Counted from the first letter of the stretch, positions 28,544 through 37,008 are shown. The stretch is DNA of 50,881 nt from Candidatus Poribacteria bacterium (GCA_021162805.1 JAGGXZ010000103.1:1-50881); one strand, 5' to 3'. Notes: generated by a model from the letters alone, not told the origin. Numbers and translations: made by a program.

Positions 28544-29970
28544 TATACCGGCTCGGATTGACTGTGATAATTATCCTGGCAGCTCTCCTGAGGTTCTGGA
28601 GATTGGGGAGGTGGAGCTTCTGGGCCGATGAGGCCCTTACCTTTCTGGACGCGCAGAACTTCCCCCACCTCCTCAGGATAAATCCCCTTCCGTATGCCCT
28701 GGTGAAGCTCACCACGGCGCTCCTCGGACGGGATGAGTGGGGCGCGAGGTTCGGCTTCGCCCTCATCGGAGTTCTCTCCGTTCCGGTGATATATCTGATC
28801 GCCTCACGCCTCTACGACAAGAAGACCGGTCTGATCTCGGCCCTTCTTTTGGCCCTGCTGCCCTGGCATATCTTCTGGTCACAGAACGCCCGGTCGTATT
28901 CGCTGGTGCTGCTGTGGAGCCTTCTCTCCTCAGGGCTGTTCTACCTGGCATTTGAGAGGGATAGTCTGTCCTATCTTTTAAGTTCTATGTTTTTCATCCT
29001 CATGCTGATCGGGTCGCATCTGCTTTCAGGCGTCCTGGTCCTCGGCTTTCTGGCCTATCTGATCTCGATAAAGATCCTTCGAGCTGAAAGGCCGGGGGGT
29101 TACAGACGTAGAAACATACTGATCTTCATCTCACCGATCCTCCTGGTAACCTTTGCTGCCCTGCATCCCAGGGTTTTCGGATTTATAACCTCAGGGTGGG
29201 GTCACAACATATGGGCCAGGAGCCCGATCTATGTGGCTATGACCTTGGCGTGGGGTGTGACCGTTCCGGTGGCAGTGGCCGCGATCTTCGTCCTGAGCGA
29301 TGATCTCATCCTCAAAAGATCGCCCTCCAGGCCGACCTTACTTCTGGCCTGTTGGTCGATCGTACCGCTGGCCTTTTTCGTTTTAGGTTCCCTCTTTCAG
29401 AACGTCGCCGGATATTACCTCTTCTTCACCGTTCCCGCCTATCTGATCCTGGCCGCTCGTGCGTGCCGGATTCCGGATCGGAGGATAATCGTTCTTCTGC
29501 TTGTGGCGGTATTGGGATCGGAGATGATAGGATGGGACTACCTGTATTTCACGAGGGAAAACGGAGGCCGACCGATGTGGAGGGAGGCCTTTCGTCTGGT
29601 CGGGGAGAGGATGAAGTCGGATGACTTGGTTGTCTCGACCATCCCGGCGTTAGCGCGGTGCTATCTGCCTGAGGCGAATTTCGTCAAGATCGACGCCTTC
29701 ACATTCGACAAGAGCTTTTCGCAAACTGATGGATCATCGATCCGCATAAGCGGTGGACGGCAGATGGCCGAGGGCGAACGTTATTTTCGAAATAGAAGGA
29801 GGATTTGGTTTATCTTGGACGAATCGAACATGAACGTGATCGATCCGGATCATCGGCTCAGGGATCACATCGCCGAGGAAGGGAGATTTATAAGGCGGTT
29901 TCCAGTCTATTCCAGAGCGTCGGATAGAAGTATAACGGTCTTCCTCGTCTCCCGTCATAGCGCTCCCTGA
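28540..29970 (+). CDS. GT39/ArnT-like membrane glycosyltransferase
   Basis: A 476-residue polytopic membrane protein. The first helix (LGLTVIIILAALLRFWRLG) is followed by the periplasmic loop SFWADEALTF, with the Asp-Glu pair characteristic of GT39/PMT and ArnT enzymes that use polyprenyl-phosphate sugars. About ten further hydrophobic segments fill residues 70-340 (VPVIYLIASRLYDKKTGLIS, LLLALLPWHIFWSQNARSYS and others). The C-terminal 130 residues are soluble and probably periplasmic. The acceptor, lipid or protein, cannot be told. It is coupled to smpB by a 4-bp overlap. Confidence 0.82.
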   Translation: MIYRLGLTVIIILAALLRFWRLGRWSFWADEALTFLDAQNFPHLLRINPLPYALVKLTTALLGRDEWGARFGFALIGVLSVPVIYLIASRLYDKKTGLISALLLALLPWHIFWSQNARSYSLVLLWSLLSSGLFYLAFERDSLSYLLSSMFFILMLIGSHLLSGVLVLGFLAYLISIKILRAERPGGYRRRNILIFISPILLVTFAALHPRVFGFITSGWGHNIWARSPIYVAMTLAWGVTVPVAVAAIFVLSDDLILKRSPSRPTLLLACWSIVPLAFFVLGSLFQNVAGYYLFFTVPAYLILAARACRIPDRRIIVLLLVAVLGSEMIGWDYLYFTRENGGRPMWREAFRLVGERMKSDDLVVSTIPALARCYLPEANFVKIDAFTFDKSFSQTDGSSIRISGGRQMAEGERYFRNRRRIWFILDESNMNVIDPDHRLRDHIAEEGRFIRRFPVYSRASDRSITVFLVSRHSAP

Positions 29971-30061
29971 GTTGAAGATGATATAGGTAAAACGCTTAAG
30001 TCGAACCGAGAAATATCCGATAAACATCATGCAAGCTTCCCTGTCCCGGGGAGGAGATCAG

Positions 30062-31135
30062 ATGAAGCACAAAGCCAAGATCCTGATCGTGGACGATGAG
30101 AGGAACATCAGGGATTATCTGCACCTTATCCTATCCATGGAGGGATACAAATGCTCACAGGCCTCAGGAGGGGAAGAGGCGCTCGATATCCTGAGGAAGG
30201 AGGAGTTCGATCTCCTCATCACCGATATACGAATGCCCGGTATTTCCGGAACCGAACTGATCAGAGAAGCCGCTAAGATAAGACCTCATATAGCTTCTAT
30301 AGTTATATCAGCTGTGGCGGAGGTCGAAACCGCCGTCGAGTCGCTTAAATCAGGGGCTTATGACTATATCACCAAACCGTTTAAACAAGAGCGTCTGATG
30401 CTTACCATTGAACGCGCTTTGGAACGAAGAAATTTAATACTGGAAAACCTGAGATATCAGCGTTACCTTGAGGATATGATCCAACAGAGGACGAAACATG
30501 TCCGCGAGCTTTTTTTCAGAGCTATAACCTCCCTCGTCAGGGCGATCGAGGAGAGGGACAAATACACAAGGGGCCACTCCAAAAGGGTCGCCGAGATATC
30601 CCGCGTGATAGGAGAGGAGATGGGATTGAGCGAGGAGCAAATAGTTCAGCTTGATCTGGCCGGGCAGCTCCATGATATAGGAAAGATAGGAATTCCGATA
30701 GATGAGATCCTCCACAAAGCCGATCCCCTTACGCCGGAGGAGTATGAGATCATAAAGACCCATCCCGTCAGATCCTATCATATACTACGTCCTCTCTTCG
30801 AGTTCAAAGGCTCTCTAGATGAGATAACGATGAACGAAAACGGAAGGGCCAAGGAGGAGACGCTTGATATCATACTGCATCACCATGAGAGATTCGACGG
30901 GAAGGGATATCCGCACGGACTTAAAGGAAATGGGATTCCACTTGGAGCGAGGATATTGGCCGTCGCCGATTCATATGATGCCATGACATCCCTACGTCCC
31001 TATAGATCCTCCCCTCTATCGCATAGGGAGGCCATCGAGGAGATTAAAAGGAACTCCGGAACTCAATTCGATCCGAATATAACCGATCTCTTTCTCAGGC
31101 TTTGCGATAAAGGGTATATTCGTAAATCCTCTTGA
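30062..31135 (+). CDS. Response regulator with HD-GYP phosphodiesterase domain (RpfG type)
   Basis: A 357-residue two-domain protein. The receiver (about 7-120) has DDE-type acidic residues, phospho-acceptor Asp55 in LITDIRMPG, and Lys in YITKPF. After a coiled linker comes an HD-GYP domain: HSKRVAEIS, GQLHDIGKIG, KTHPVRSY, HHHERFDGKGYP and ARILAVADSYDAMTS. HD-GYP enzymes hydrolyse cyclic di-GMP. An insert of about 20 residues (DEITMNENGRAKEE) sits between the HPVRSY and HHHE motifs. GGGGAGGAG precedes ATG 30062; the in-frame ATG at 30029 has no such site. No histidine kinase lies nearby. The last 41 bp overlap the convergent alr gene. Confidence 0.92.
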   Translation: MKHKAKILIVDDERNIRDYLHLILSMEGYKCSQASGGEEALDILRKEEFDLLITDIRMPGISGTELIREAAKIRPHIASIVISAVAEVETAVESLKSGAYDYITKPFKQERLMLTIERALERRNLILENLRYQRYLEDMIQQRTKHVRELFFRAITSLVRAIEERDKYTRGHSKRVAEISRVIGEEMGLSEEQIVQLDLAGQLHDIGKIGIPIDEILHKADPLTPEEYEIIKTHPVRSYHILRPLFEFKGSLDEITMNENGRAKEETLDIILHHHERFDGKGYPHGLKGNGIPLGARILAVADSYDAMTSLRPYRSSPLSHREAIEEIKRNSGTQFDPNITDLFLRLCDKGYIRKSS

Positions 31136-32222
31136 TCCTTTCGCCTATCCCCGATAGGATATCATACGGAATAGTGCCGGCGAGTTTGGCGAGATAGTTC
31201 GGGGATATCTCTTTGCTGTTATCTTTCCCGATCAGGATCGCTTCATCTCCTATCTTCACACCCGGTATATCCGTCACATCGCACATCATCGTATCCATAC
31301 AGATCCGCCCGATAATGGGCGCCTCTTTGCTCCTGATCAGAACCTTGCCACAGTTGGAAAGGTGCCATTTGTATCCGTCTCCGTATCCGACCCGAAGTGT
31401 CGCTATCAGGGATGATCGCAAGGTCTTATAGGCACGACCGTATCCTACCGGCTGATATGCCTCAATCCGTTTCAGGTCTATCACTCTCGTTTTCCATGTC
31501 AGTGCAGGTTTCAGATCAAGTTTGTCCTCCAGGTGAGAACTCGGCGGGACACCGTATAATATCAATCCTGGTCTCACAGCCGTAAAGCTCGTTCGTCTCG
31601 GGAGAGCCATTATGGCGGCGCTGTTGGCGGCGTGAACGATCGGTGGGCATATTCCTCGCTCCTTCAAACCTTTTAATACCTCCTGAAACCTGTTAAGCTG
31701 TATGAAAGTGAACTCCGGATCGGGATCGTCGGCAGATGAAAAATGGGTGTACACCCCCTCCACCTCTACGTTTTGTATCTTCGTCAGTCTGGAGGCCATA
31801 TCTATCGCATCCGAATACCACACACCCGTGCGCATCATACCGGTATCGATCTCCAGGTGGATCTTAACCTTTTTTCCTCTATCTTTAGCGCATCGCGCCA
31901 GGGATAGGGCAAGGTTCAGATCGCCGACCGTCTGGGTTATGTTATAATCCACCACGGGCTCGACCTCATCCGGGAGAACGGGGAAGAGGTTAAGTATCGG
32001 AGCTCTTATGCCTGCTTCCCTCAGCCTTATCGCCTCCTCCAATCTGGCGACGGCGAGCATATCAGCCTTCCCCTGCAGATACCGGGCTACGGGGATAAGG
32101 CCATGGCCGTAAGCGTTGGCCTTGACCACGGCTATGACCTTTGACCCGCCGGTTATCGATCTTACCAGCTCCAAGTTTCGTCCGATGTTTTCCAAATTCA
32201 CCTCAACCCAACATCCATCCAT
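31095..32222 (-). CDS. alr: Alanine racemase
   Basis: PLP-dependent enzyme making D-alanine for peptidoglycan. The 375-residue protein begins DGCWVEVNLENIGRN and has the PLP lysine in VIAVVKANAYGHGLIPVA, the segment HLEIDTGMMRTGV, VRPGLILYGVPPSS, the catalytic Tyr/Arg region VGYGDGYKWHL and the C-terminal GRICMDTMMCDVTD. GAGGTG precedes the ATG at 32222, which overlaps the corrected stop of the preceding gene as TGATG. It is the last gene of the radical SAM operon and ends inside the 3' end of the HD-GYP gene. Confidence 0.96.
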   Translation of the reverse strand: MDGCWVEVNLENIGRNLELVRSITGGSKVIAVVKANAYGHGLIPVARYLQGKADMLAVARLEEAIRLREAGIRAPILNLFPVLPDEVEPVVDYNITQTVGDLNLALSLARCAKDRGKKVKIHLEIDTGMMRTGVWYSDAIDMASRLTKIQNVEVEGVYTHFSSADDPDPEFTFIQLNRFQEVLKGLKERGICPPIVHAANSAAIMALPRRTSFTAVRPGLILYGVPPSSHLEDKLDLKPALTWKTRVIDLKRIEAYQPVGYGRAYKTLRSSLIATLRVGYGDGYKWHLSNCGKVLIRSKEAPIIGRICMDTMMCDVTDIPGVKIGDEAILIGKDNSKEISPNYLAKLAGTIPYDILSGIGERIKRIYEYTLYRKA

Positions 32223-32496
32223 CACAGCACCTCACCTCTGACGTTGTCGATGGTGGCGTCGGCGAGCATCCATTCCCTATCCACTCGGTTGGCCGGTTTG
32301 GCCGGATGAACCCCTTATGCTCTATGACCGCTGATATGAAGATGACATCGCCGGGATAGATCTCATTCCGCTCGGGACGGAGCTCAAGGATGGATAAAAC
32401 CTCCTGTGGCGGGGAGAAGAGGGCATCCTTTCTCCATCCCACCACCCCCGCCATGATAATTAAAGCGATTATCCCCGTAAGGACCTTTATCTTCAT
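32222..32496 (-). pseudogene. Small exported/membrane protein, frameshifted near its 3' end
   Basis: The start encodes a signal-anchor (KIKVLTGIIALIIMAGVVGW) and a short beta-rich domain (ERNEIYPGDVIFISAVIEHK). In the uninterrupted frame the product is 97 residues but ends in a low-quality, Cys/Thr/Pro-rich tail overlapping alr. Shifting frame by one base near 32305 gives PAKPANRVDREWMLADATID and a stop (TGA 32224-32222) that overlaps the alr ATG as TGATG. This makes the shifted version the likely original. Either the gene carries a one-base deletion or the assembly does. The ATG overlaps the radical SAM stop by 4 bp. Function unknown. Confidence 0.6.
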
Positions 32497-34106
32497 TCAC
32501 CCCTATATGGAACAGAGAACTTCCTCTCTATCACCTCGCGAAATACAGGTCCGGAGTTATAGGCGCAGAAGGGGTACATCTTTCCGTCCGGAGCGGCATA
32601 GTGGATGACACATCTTCTGACCCTTTCGACGTCGTAGTTATAGGCGTCCATGAAATGCATGCCGCCGATCATAATGCTTTTGTAGCTGTGTTTGCCGACC
32701 TCGTTCGGGTTCCGATCGTATTTGTTGCTGGTCAGCTCGTCTATCGTGGCGAGGAATTTTCTAAAGGTGAGCCCTTTGGGGGCTTTCTCCTTCTTAAAGT
32801 ATTTACGCAGCACATTCAGCGCCCGAACACCTGAGAGCAGCTTGAAGTTGAACCTGGAGTTTGCGATCTTATCCGCGAGGTGGTCCATCTCCGTCAATAG
32901 CCCTTTAAGGTCGATGAAATCGCTCACCTGAACGGCGTTGCCTTCATCATCCACGAAGAGATACGTCGCTAGCGAACAGATCGGGTGGCATGAGTACATC
33001 GTCACCTCATGGCCGGCTATAGCGGCCATAACCCTGGAAATCGGTGTCACAGCACAAAGCGGAACCCAATCCTTCGCCTTAATGAACCCTGTCTGTTCCT
33101 CTATCCTCTTGGCCAAATCTGGTAACGTGAAGCGGAGCTTAGCCCGCTCCTCCCTATCTATTCTACCTGTGAATGCAACCGGCTGGAAGCTTACGCCACT
33201 TATGACATCGACGTTTTCAATGGCGAATCGGACCATCTCGCCGAGCTTGTCGTCGTTGATGGTGTTAACGACCGTTGGAACCAGAACCACCTTCATGCCC
33301 GTTTTACGGGCGTTTTCGATAACCTTTAGCTTAGTCTCTAGTAATCTCCTCCCTCTCGTTTTGATATACACGTCATCGTCGAGGCCGTCGAACTGCAGAT
33401 ACAGGGAGTGCAGCCCGGCCTCTCTCGATTTCTGAGCGAATTCCAGATCGGCCAGCTTTATCCCATTTGTGGCTACCTGGACGGCCGAAAAGCCCATATC
33501 CCTGGCCGTCTCCAGTATTCTGAGGAAATCGGGATGTATCGTCGGCTCGCCCCCTGAAAACTGAACACATGCCACGGGAACTGGCCTTCTCTCCCTAAGC
33601 ATCCTCATCATCTCGACGACTTGCTCATAGGAGGGCTCATACAAATACCCTGTAACGGCGGCGTTGGCGAAGCAGATGGGACATCTGAGATTGCACCTAT
33701 TCGTCAGATCGATGTTGGCTAAAGCGGTGTTGCTGGTGTGAAGGCTGCATATCCCGCAGCTTAAAGGACACGCCCCCGGACTCGTCACCTGAGGGTTGGA
33801 AAACCCCCTTCCATCCCCGAAGAACCAATTCTTCACATTGAGGTAGAACTCGACGTCGGACCAAACCACGTCCTTGAACTTCCCGTGTTCAGGGCATTCC
33901 TTCTCCATCATCACCTTTCCGTCCTCCTCGAACACTAGGGCGGGCAACAGCCTCCTGCATTCGGGACATATTGACACGGTGCGCTTGGGCAGGTCAAACT
34001 GGGGCGGCGTAATCTTCGCTCCTGAGTAGGTGGTTTCAGGTTGGTGGATCACGTGAGGCGGCACCTTCCGTTCCCGAGCTTCCGCGCTTTTGACAGTGCT
34101 TTCCAT
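32493..34106 (-). CDS. Radical SAM protein, COG1964/Tes (tetraether lipid synthase)-like
   Basis: A 537-residue radical SAM enzyme. N-terminal zinc/iron-sulfur-type Cys pairs (SICPECRR at 47-50, ECPEHG near 71), then PGACPLSCGICSLHTSNT with three Cys, then the SAM-cluster loop NRCNLRCPICFANA (Cys138, 142, 145), the SAM-binding VQFSGGEPTIHP, and a C-terminal auxiliary region with Cys in YSCHPICSLATYLFVDD and RCVIHYAAPDGKMYPFCAYN. This arrangement matches MJ0619-like proteins (COG1964), which include the archaeal tetraether lipid synthase Tes; bacterial homologues may couple lipid tails but are mostly untested. AAGGAG lies 7 nt before the ATG. It heads an operon with the small gene and alr. Confidence 0.8.
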   Translation of the reverse strand: MESTVKSAEARERKVPPHVIHQPETTYSGAKITPPQFDLPKRTVSICPECRRLLPALVFEEDGKVMMEKECPEHGKFKDVVWSDVEFYLNVKNWFFGDGRGFSNPQVTSPGACPLSCGICSLHTSNTALANIDLTNRCNLRCPICFANAAVTGYLYEPSYEQVVEMMRMLRERRPVPVACVQFSGGEPTIHPDFLRILETARDMGFSAVQVATNGIKLADLEFAQKSREAGLHSLYLQFDGLDDDVYIKTRGRRLLETKLKVIENARKTGMKVVLVPTVVNTINDDKLGEMVRFAIENVDVISGVSFQPVAFTGRIDREERAKLRFTLPDLAKRIEEQTGFIKAKDWVPLCAVTPISRVMAAIAGHEVTMYSCHPICSLATYLFVDDEGNAVQVSDFIDLKGLLTEMDHLADKIANSRFNFKLLSGVRALNVLRKYFKKEKAPKGLTFRKFLATIDELTSNKYDRNPNEVGKHSYKSIMIGGMHFMDAYNYDVERVRRCVIHYAAPDGKMYPFCAYNSGPVFREVIERKFSVPYRGE

Positions 34107-34152
34107 CGCTCTTCTCCTTATAAATCAGGATTCGGAAGTTTCCCTGCGATTA

Positions 34153-34181
34153 ATGTTAACATCAATTTAAGCTTTTGTCAA
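34153..34181 (-). promoter_or_regulatory. Promoter of the radical SAM-alr operon
   Basis: Minus-strand TTGACA (34181-34176), 17 bp, TAACAT (34158-34153); the start of transcription near 34146 gives a leader of about 40 nt containing the AAGGAG site. Confidence 0.65.
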
Positions 34182-34233
34182 CAAAAAAACACAGGGTTAG
34201 GGGGTTTCAACGCCTTTTGCCGGCGCTGTAATT

Positions 34234-34300
34234 GTAGCGAGTAGCGAATGGCGAGCAGCGAATGGGGAGAATCACCACTCGCTACTCGCCATTCGCCGTT
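34234..34300. repeat. Inverted heptad repeat (AGCGAAT-type words)
   Basis: The left arm reads AGCGAGT, AGCGAAT, GGCGAGC, AGCGAAT at a strict 7-nt period. The right arm has CGCTACT, CGCCATT, CGCCGTT, its inverse. Arms of about 25 nt with three mismatches enclose a loop of a few bases. It lies between divergent promoters (radical SAM operon and tRNAs). Confidence 0.7.
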
Positions 34301-34336
34301 CCTCCTTGTGCCTGCCGGATTGCCGGATTCGGGGAC

Positions 34337-34366
34337 TTGACTTATCCGAAAGCGGTTTTGTATAAT
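34337..34366 (+). promoter_or_regulatory. Promoter of the tRNA-Met/tRNA-Val transcript
   Basis: TTGACT (34337-34342), 18 bp, TATAAT (34361-34366), with the start of transcription about 10 nt before the first tRNA. Confidence 0.7.
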
Positions 34367-34382
34367 TATTACGTTCTCAGGA

Positions 34383-34457
34383 GGGCCCATAGCTCAGTGG
34401 CAGAGCCTCCGGCTCATAACCGGGTGGTCCGAGGTTCGAATCCTCGTGGGCCCACCA
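34383..34457 (+). tRNA. tRNA-Met (anticodon CAT)
   Basis: Full cloverleaf with encoded CCA. Acceptor GGGCCCA pairs with TGGGCCC, D-arm AGCTCAGTGGCAGAGC, anticodon loop CTCATAA within a CCGG stem, T-arm GAGGTTCGAATCCTC. Position 1-72 is a G-C pair, so it is not an initiator tRNA. CAT could also be an Ile tRNA read as AUA after lysidine modification; sequence alone does not settle it. Confidence 0.9.
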
Positions 34458-34464
34458 CTCTTAT

Positions 34465-34539
34465 GGGGCGTTAGCTCAGCGGAAGAGCGCTACCTTCACA
34501 CGGTAGAAGTCACAGGTTCGAACCCTGTACGCCCCACCA
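34465..34539 (+). tRNA. tRNA-Val (anticodon CAC)
   Basis: Seven bases after the first tRNA and clearly co-transcribed. Acceptor GGGGCGT pairs with ACGCCCC, discriminator A, CCA encoded. The anticodon stem CTACC/GGTAG holds the loop TTCACAC, giving anticodon CAC for GTG codons. T-arm ACAGGTTCGAACCCTGT is normal. Confidence 0.93.
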
Positions 34540-34581
34540 TTTCTCACCTCATTTCCCTCCCGCTAAGGAGGTTAAACCCCA

Positions 34582-34896
34582 ATGACGCTGGTGCATCTGA
34601 AGATGGACAACTGTAACTTCAACACCACCATCACCGCTCAGAGGATCGGTGAGTTTGAGGTGAAGATCTCGATAGAAAGCGAATGTGATTCCATACAGTC
34701 GCTTCAAGGGATGGTCGAGAGGATAAGCATCGATGACATCTGGGCGCGAAGACCTCCGCTTAATCTCGAATGTCACTCGAAGCTCAAACATCCCTCATGT
34801 GCCTTCCCGGTGGCATTGGCGAAGGCAGTTGAGGTTGAGCTCGGACTGGCTCTGCCAGGGGAGATCATACTCAAATCGGAGAGGATCGATGGTTAG
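34582..34896 (+). CDS. Small Cys-containing protein, DUF6951-like
   Basis: The 104-residue product has four Cys: NCNFNTTI, SECDSI, ECHSKL and SCAFPVALAKAVEVELGLAL. The last motif, with the pattern C-x-P-x-A-x-x-K-A-x-E-V, resembles a small family known from archaea and anaerobes (DUF6951). I name it from memory and with reserve. The four Cys could bind one metal or cluster. AAGGAGG stands 10 nt before the ATG. Its stop lies inside the start of the LOG-like gene, giving an operon with LOG and rtcA. Confidence 0.55.
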   Translation: MTLVHLKMDNCNFNTTITAQRIGEFEVKISIESECDSIQSLQGMVERISIDDIWARRPPLNLECHSKLKHPSCAFPVALAKAVEVELGLALPGEIILKSERIDG

Positions 34897-35437
34897 GAAG
34901 GGCGTGATAACACTTTTCGGTGGATCGGCGGTTGAGGAGGGGGGAAATGAATGGGAAAAGGCATATCAGATAGGCCGTTTGATCGCAATGGCGGGGTTCA
35001 CGCTGTGTAACGGGGGTTTCGGGGGGACGATGGAAGCCTCAAGCAGAGGGGCAAAAGAGGCGGGTGGTAAGACGATAGGGGTGATAACCTCCTTCCTGGA
35101 TGCTGAAAGGCCGAACCCATGGGTTGATGAGGTGATCTACGTCGGAACGTACCTGGAGCGCATCCGGAGGCTGATAGAGCTCGGCGATGGCTTCATAATT
35201 TTGAGGGGAAGCGTGGGGACGTTCTCCGAGTTCTTCCTGCTCTGGTGCCTAGAGTATATCGGCAAGATCCCACGCAAACCGATCGTCCTTATGGGTGAAG
35301 CGTGGCGAAAGGTGATACAGGCGATCGAAGGACAGATGCAGCTTACACCTTCACATCTCGACCTGCTTAGCTTCGCCGATTCCCCACAGGAGGCGGTCAG
35401 GATTATCACCGAAGGTCTCAAGGGGAAATCGAAATGA
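34889..35437 (+). CDS. LOG-family (lysine decarboxylase-like) protein
   Basis: A 182-residue Rossmann-fold protein of the LOG/TIGR00725 group. Visible motifs are VITLFGGSAVEEGG, LCNGGFGGTMEASSRGAKEAG and ILRGSVGTFSEFFLLWCLE, the last corresponding to GGxGTxxE of cytokinin-activating phosphoribohydrolases though with GSVG in place of GGxG. Such proteins release ribose phosphate from nucleotides; the true substrate is open. ATG 34889 is used because it overlaps the preceding stop; a much longer frame from 34733 would lie within that gene. Its stop overlaps rtcA by ATGA. Confidence 0.82.
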   Translation: MVRKGVITLFGGSAVEEGGNEWEKAYQIGRLIAMAGFTLCNGGFGGTMEASSRGAKEAGGKTIGVITSFLDAERPNPWVDEVIYVGTYLERIRRLIELGDGFIILRGSVGTFSEFFLLWCLEYIGKIPRKPIVLMGEAWRKVIQAIEGQMQLTPSHLDLLSFADSPQEAVRIITEGLKGKSK

Positions 35438-36477
35438 AGGACGGAATCATCACGATAGACGGCTCTTTCGGAGAAGGCGGAGGCCAGATATTGCGCACCG
35501 CCCTGGCACTATCAAGCCTTTTGGGTGTAGGGATAAGGATAGAAAAGATCAGAGCGAAGAGGAGGAACCCGGGGCTAGCCCCTCAACATCTCACCTGCGT
35601 CGAGGCCGCCGCGGAGATATGCGGAGCTAAGGTCGATGGGGCGGAAATCGGATCAAAGGAGCTCACTTTTATCCCCGGCGAAACCAAACCTGGGGTATAC
35701 CTGTTTGATGTCGCACGGAAACGACCCAGCGCTGGATCTGTCTCACTTGTCCTCCAGGCTATATATCTACCACTTGCCCTTTCAGGTGGGAGAAGCGAGG
35801 TGATCATCCGAGGGGGAACACACGTGCCCTGGAGTCCCCCGGCTCATTACCTTCAACAGGTCTTTTCACCTATCGCCTTGAGGTTTGGGCTTAGGTTGAA
35901 CATCGAGATTTTAAAATGGGGGTTTTATCCTAAGGGCGGCGGCGAGATAAAAGCCATTATACATCCCTCAAAGCTCACACCTGTTTCGATCTTGGATAGG
36001 GGAGCGCTTACCAGGATCAGAGGATTCTCGGCCTGCGCGAGACTTCCGATCTCAATCGCTGAAAGGCAGAGAAAAGCCGCCGTGAGAAAGCTAAATGGAA
36101 TCTCAGACGTGGAAATTGAAACGGTCTCTGTGCGATCCAAGGGGCCGGGGACAGCCGTCTTTCTCGTCGCGGAGTTCGAGAACAGCATCGCCGGGTTCTC
36201 GTCCCTGGGTGAGAAAGGGAAACCGGCCGAGAAGGTCGGAGAAGAGGCAGCGGAGGAATTACTGATCTTCCTGAGGTCAAGATCCGCTTTCGATCCCCAT
36301 TTGTCCGATCAGATGATACCTCTCATGGCTCTGGCGGGCGAAGGATCGGCCATCACCACATCATCGATAACCCGACATCTTATGACCAACATATGGCTGG
36401 TCGAACGACTCACCGATGTGAGATTCGAAGTCAGGGGGAAACTCGGAGAGCCGGGGAGGATAAAGGTTATCGCTTGA
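35434..36477 (+). CDS. rtcA: RNA 3'-terminal phosphate cyclase
   Basis: RtcA adenylylates RNA 3'-phosphates and converts them to 2',3'-cyclic phosphates. The 347-residue protein has the typical start IDGSFGEGGGQILRTALALS, RAKRRNPGLAPQHLTCVEAA, RGGTHVPWSPPAHYL, and the nucleotidyl-accepting His region TTSSITRHLMTNIWLVE (His near 315). No rtcB or rtcR gene accompanies it, unlike the E. coli operon; its partners here are the LOG-like and small Cys-containing genes. Its 3' end overlaps the convergent HTH gene by 11 bp. Confidence 0.95.
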   Translation: MKDGIITIDGSFGEGGGQILRTALALSSLLGVGIRIEKIRAKRRNPGLAPQHLTCVEAAAEICGAKVDGAEIGSKELTFIPGETKPGVYLFDVARKRPSAGSVSLVLQAIYLPLALSGGRSEVIIRGGTHVPWSPPAHYLQQVFSPIALRFGLRLNIEILKWGFYPKGGGEIKAIIHPSKLTPVSILDRGALTRIRGFSACARLPISIAERQRKAAVRKLNGISDVEIETVSVRSKGPGTAVFLVAEFENSIAGFSSLGEKGKPAEKVGEEAAEELLIFLRSRSAFDPHLSDQMIPLMALAGEGSAITTSSITRHLMTNIWLVERLTDVRFEVRGKLGEPGRIKVIA

Positions 36478-36856
36478 ACTTCCAGAATCCACCAAATCTA
36501 AGTCTGAATCTCCTTGGAGATGCCTTCTCATCACTTCTGGATAGCTTGGCTTTTAGCCTCTTTATCTCGGCTTTCAGCCTCTCGTTCTCCCGTTTAAGTT
36601 CCTCCCTCTCCTGAGAGAAAAGCTCAAGATGCAGGATCTGACAGGCCAAATTCTCGATTATCTCGGTCGTGGGCATGTTGTAAGCGAGCTTTTTAAGGAT
36701 AATCGGTAGCCCCGCCAGATCGATCAATCTCTCCTCTCCGAGGTCTATGAGATATGGGGTTACCTCAGGATCATCCCGCGTTATAACGCGCAATATCTCC
36801 CTTTCCTCTATACCGACCAGATTTGAAACCTCACGAGGTTTTAAAAGCCTTTTCAC
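36467..36856 (-). CDS. Helix-turn-helix protein with C-terminal coiled coil
   Basis: A 129-residue protein. Residues 1-55 resemble a MerR/excisionase-type winged helix (LLKPREVSNLVGIEEREILR, then VTPYLIDLGEERLIDLAGLP). Residues 80-110 form a coiled coil (SQEREELKRENERLKAEIKR), and the C-terminus is very basic (RRFRLRFGGFWKFKR). It could bind DNA as a dimer or contact nucleic acid through the tail. It starts with GTG. No target is evident. Confidence 0.55.
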   Translation of the reverse strand: MKRLLKPREVSNLVGIEEREILRVITRDDPEVTPYLIDLGEERLIDLAGLPIILKKLAYNMPTTEIIENLACQILHLELFSQEREELKRENERLKAEIKRLKAKLSRSDEKASPRRFRLRFGGFWKFKR

Positions 36857-37008
36857 CTCAGCTCTTCACCTCATCGCTTGGAGATCTTGGTGAAATTATA
36901 TCAAATCGGAATGGAGTTGTCGACCAGCTCATTCTCTCTCATCGTCTGAAAATCTTTCTCCATGCCTCCGCAGAAAGCTGGGGAATTTCTGTTTCAGAGC
37001 TATTATCC

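Noticed and set aside
34234-34300. CRISPR array reading of the heptad repeats
   Set aside because: The units are 7 nt with no spacers and the two halves are inverted; this is a hairpin-type repeat.
34383-34457. Initiator tRNA for the CAT tRNA
   Set aside because: The first base pair is G-C; bacterial initiators have an unpaired C1-A72, and the three consecutive G-C pairs of the anticodon stem are not clear here.
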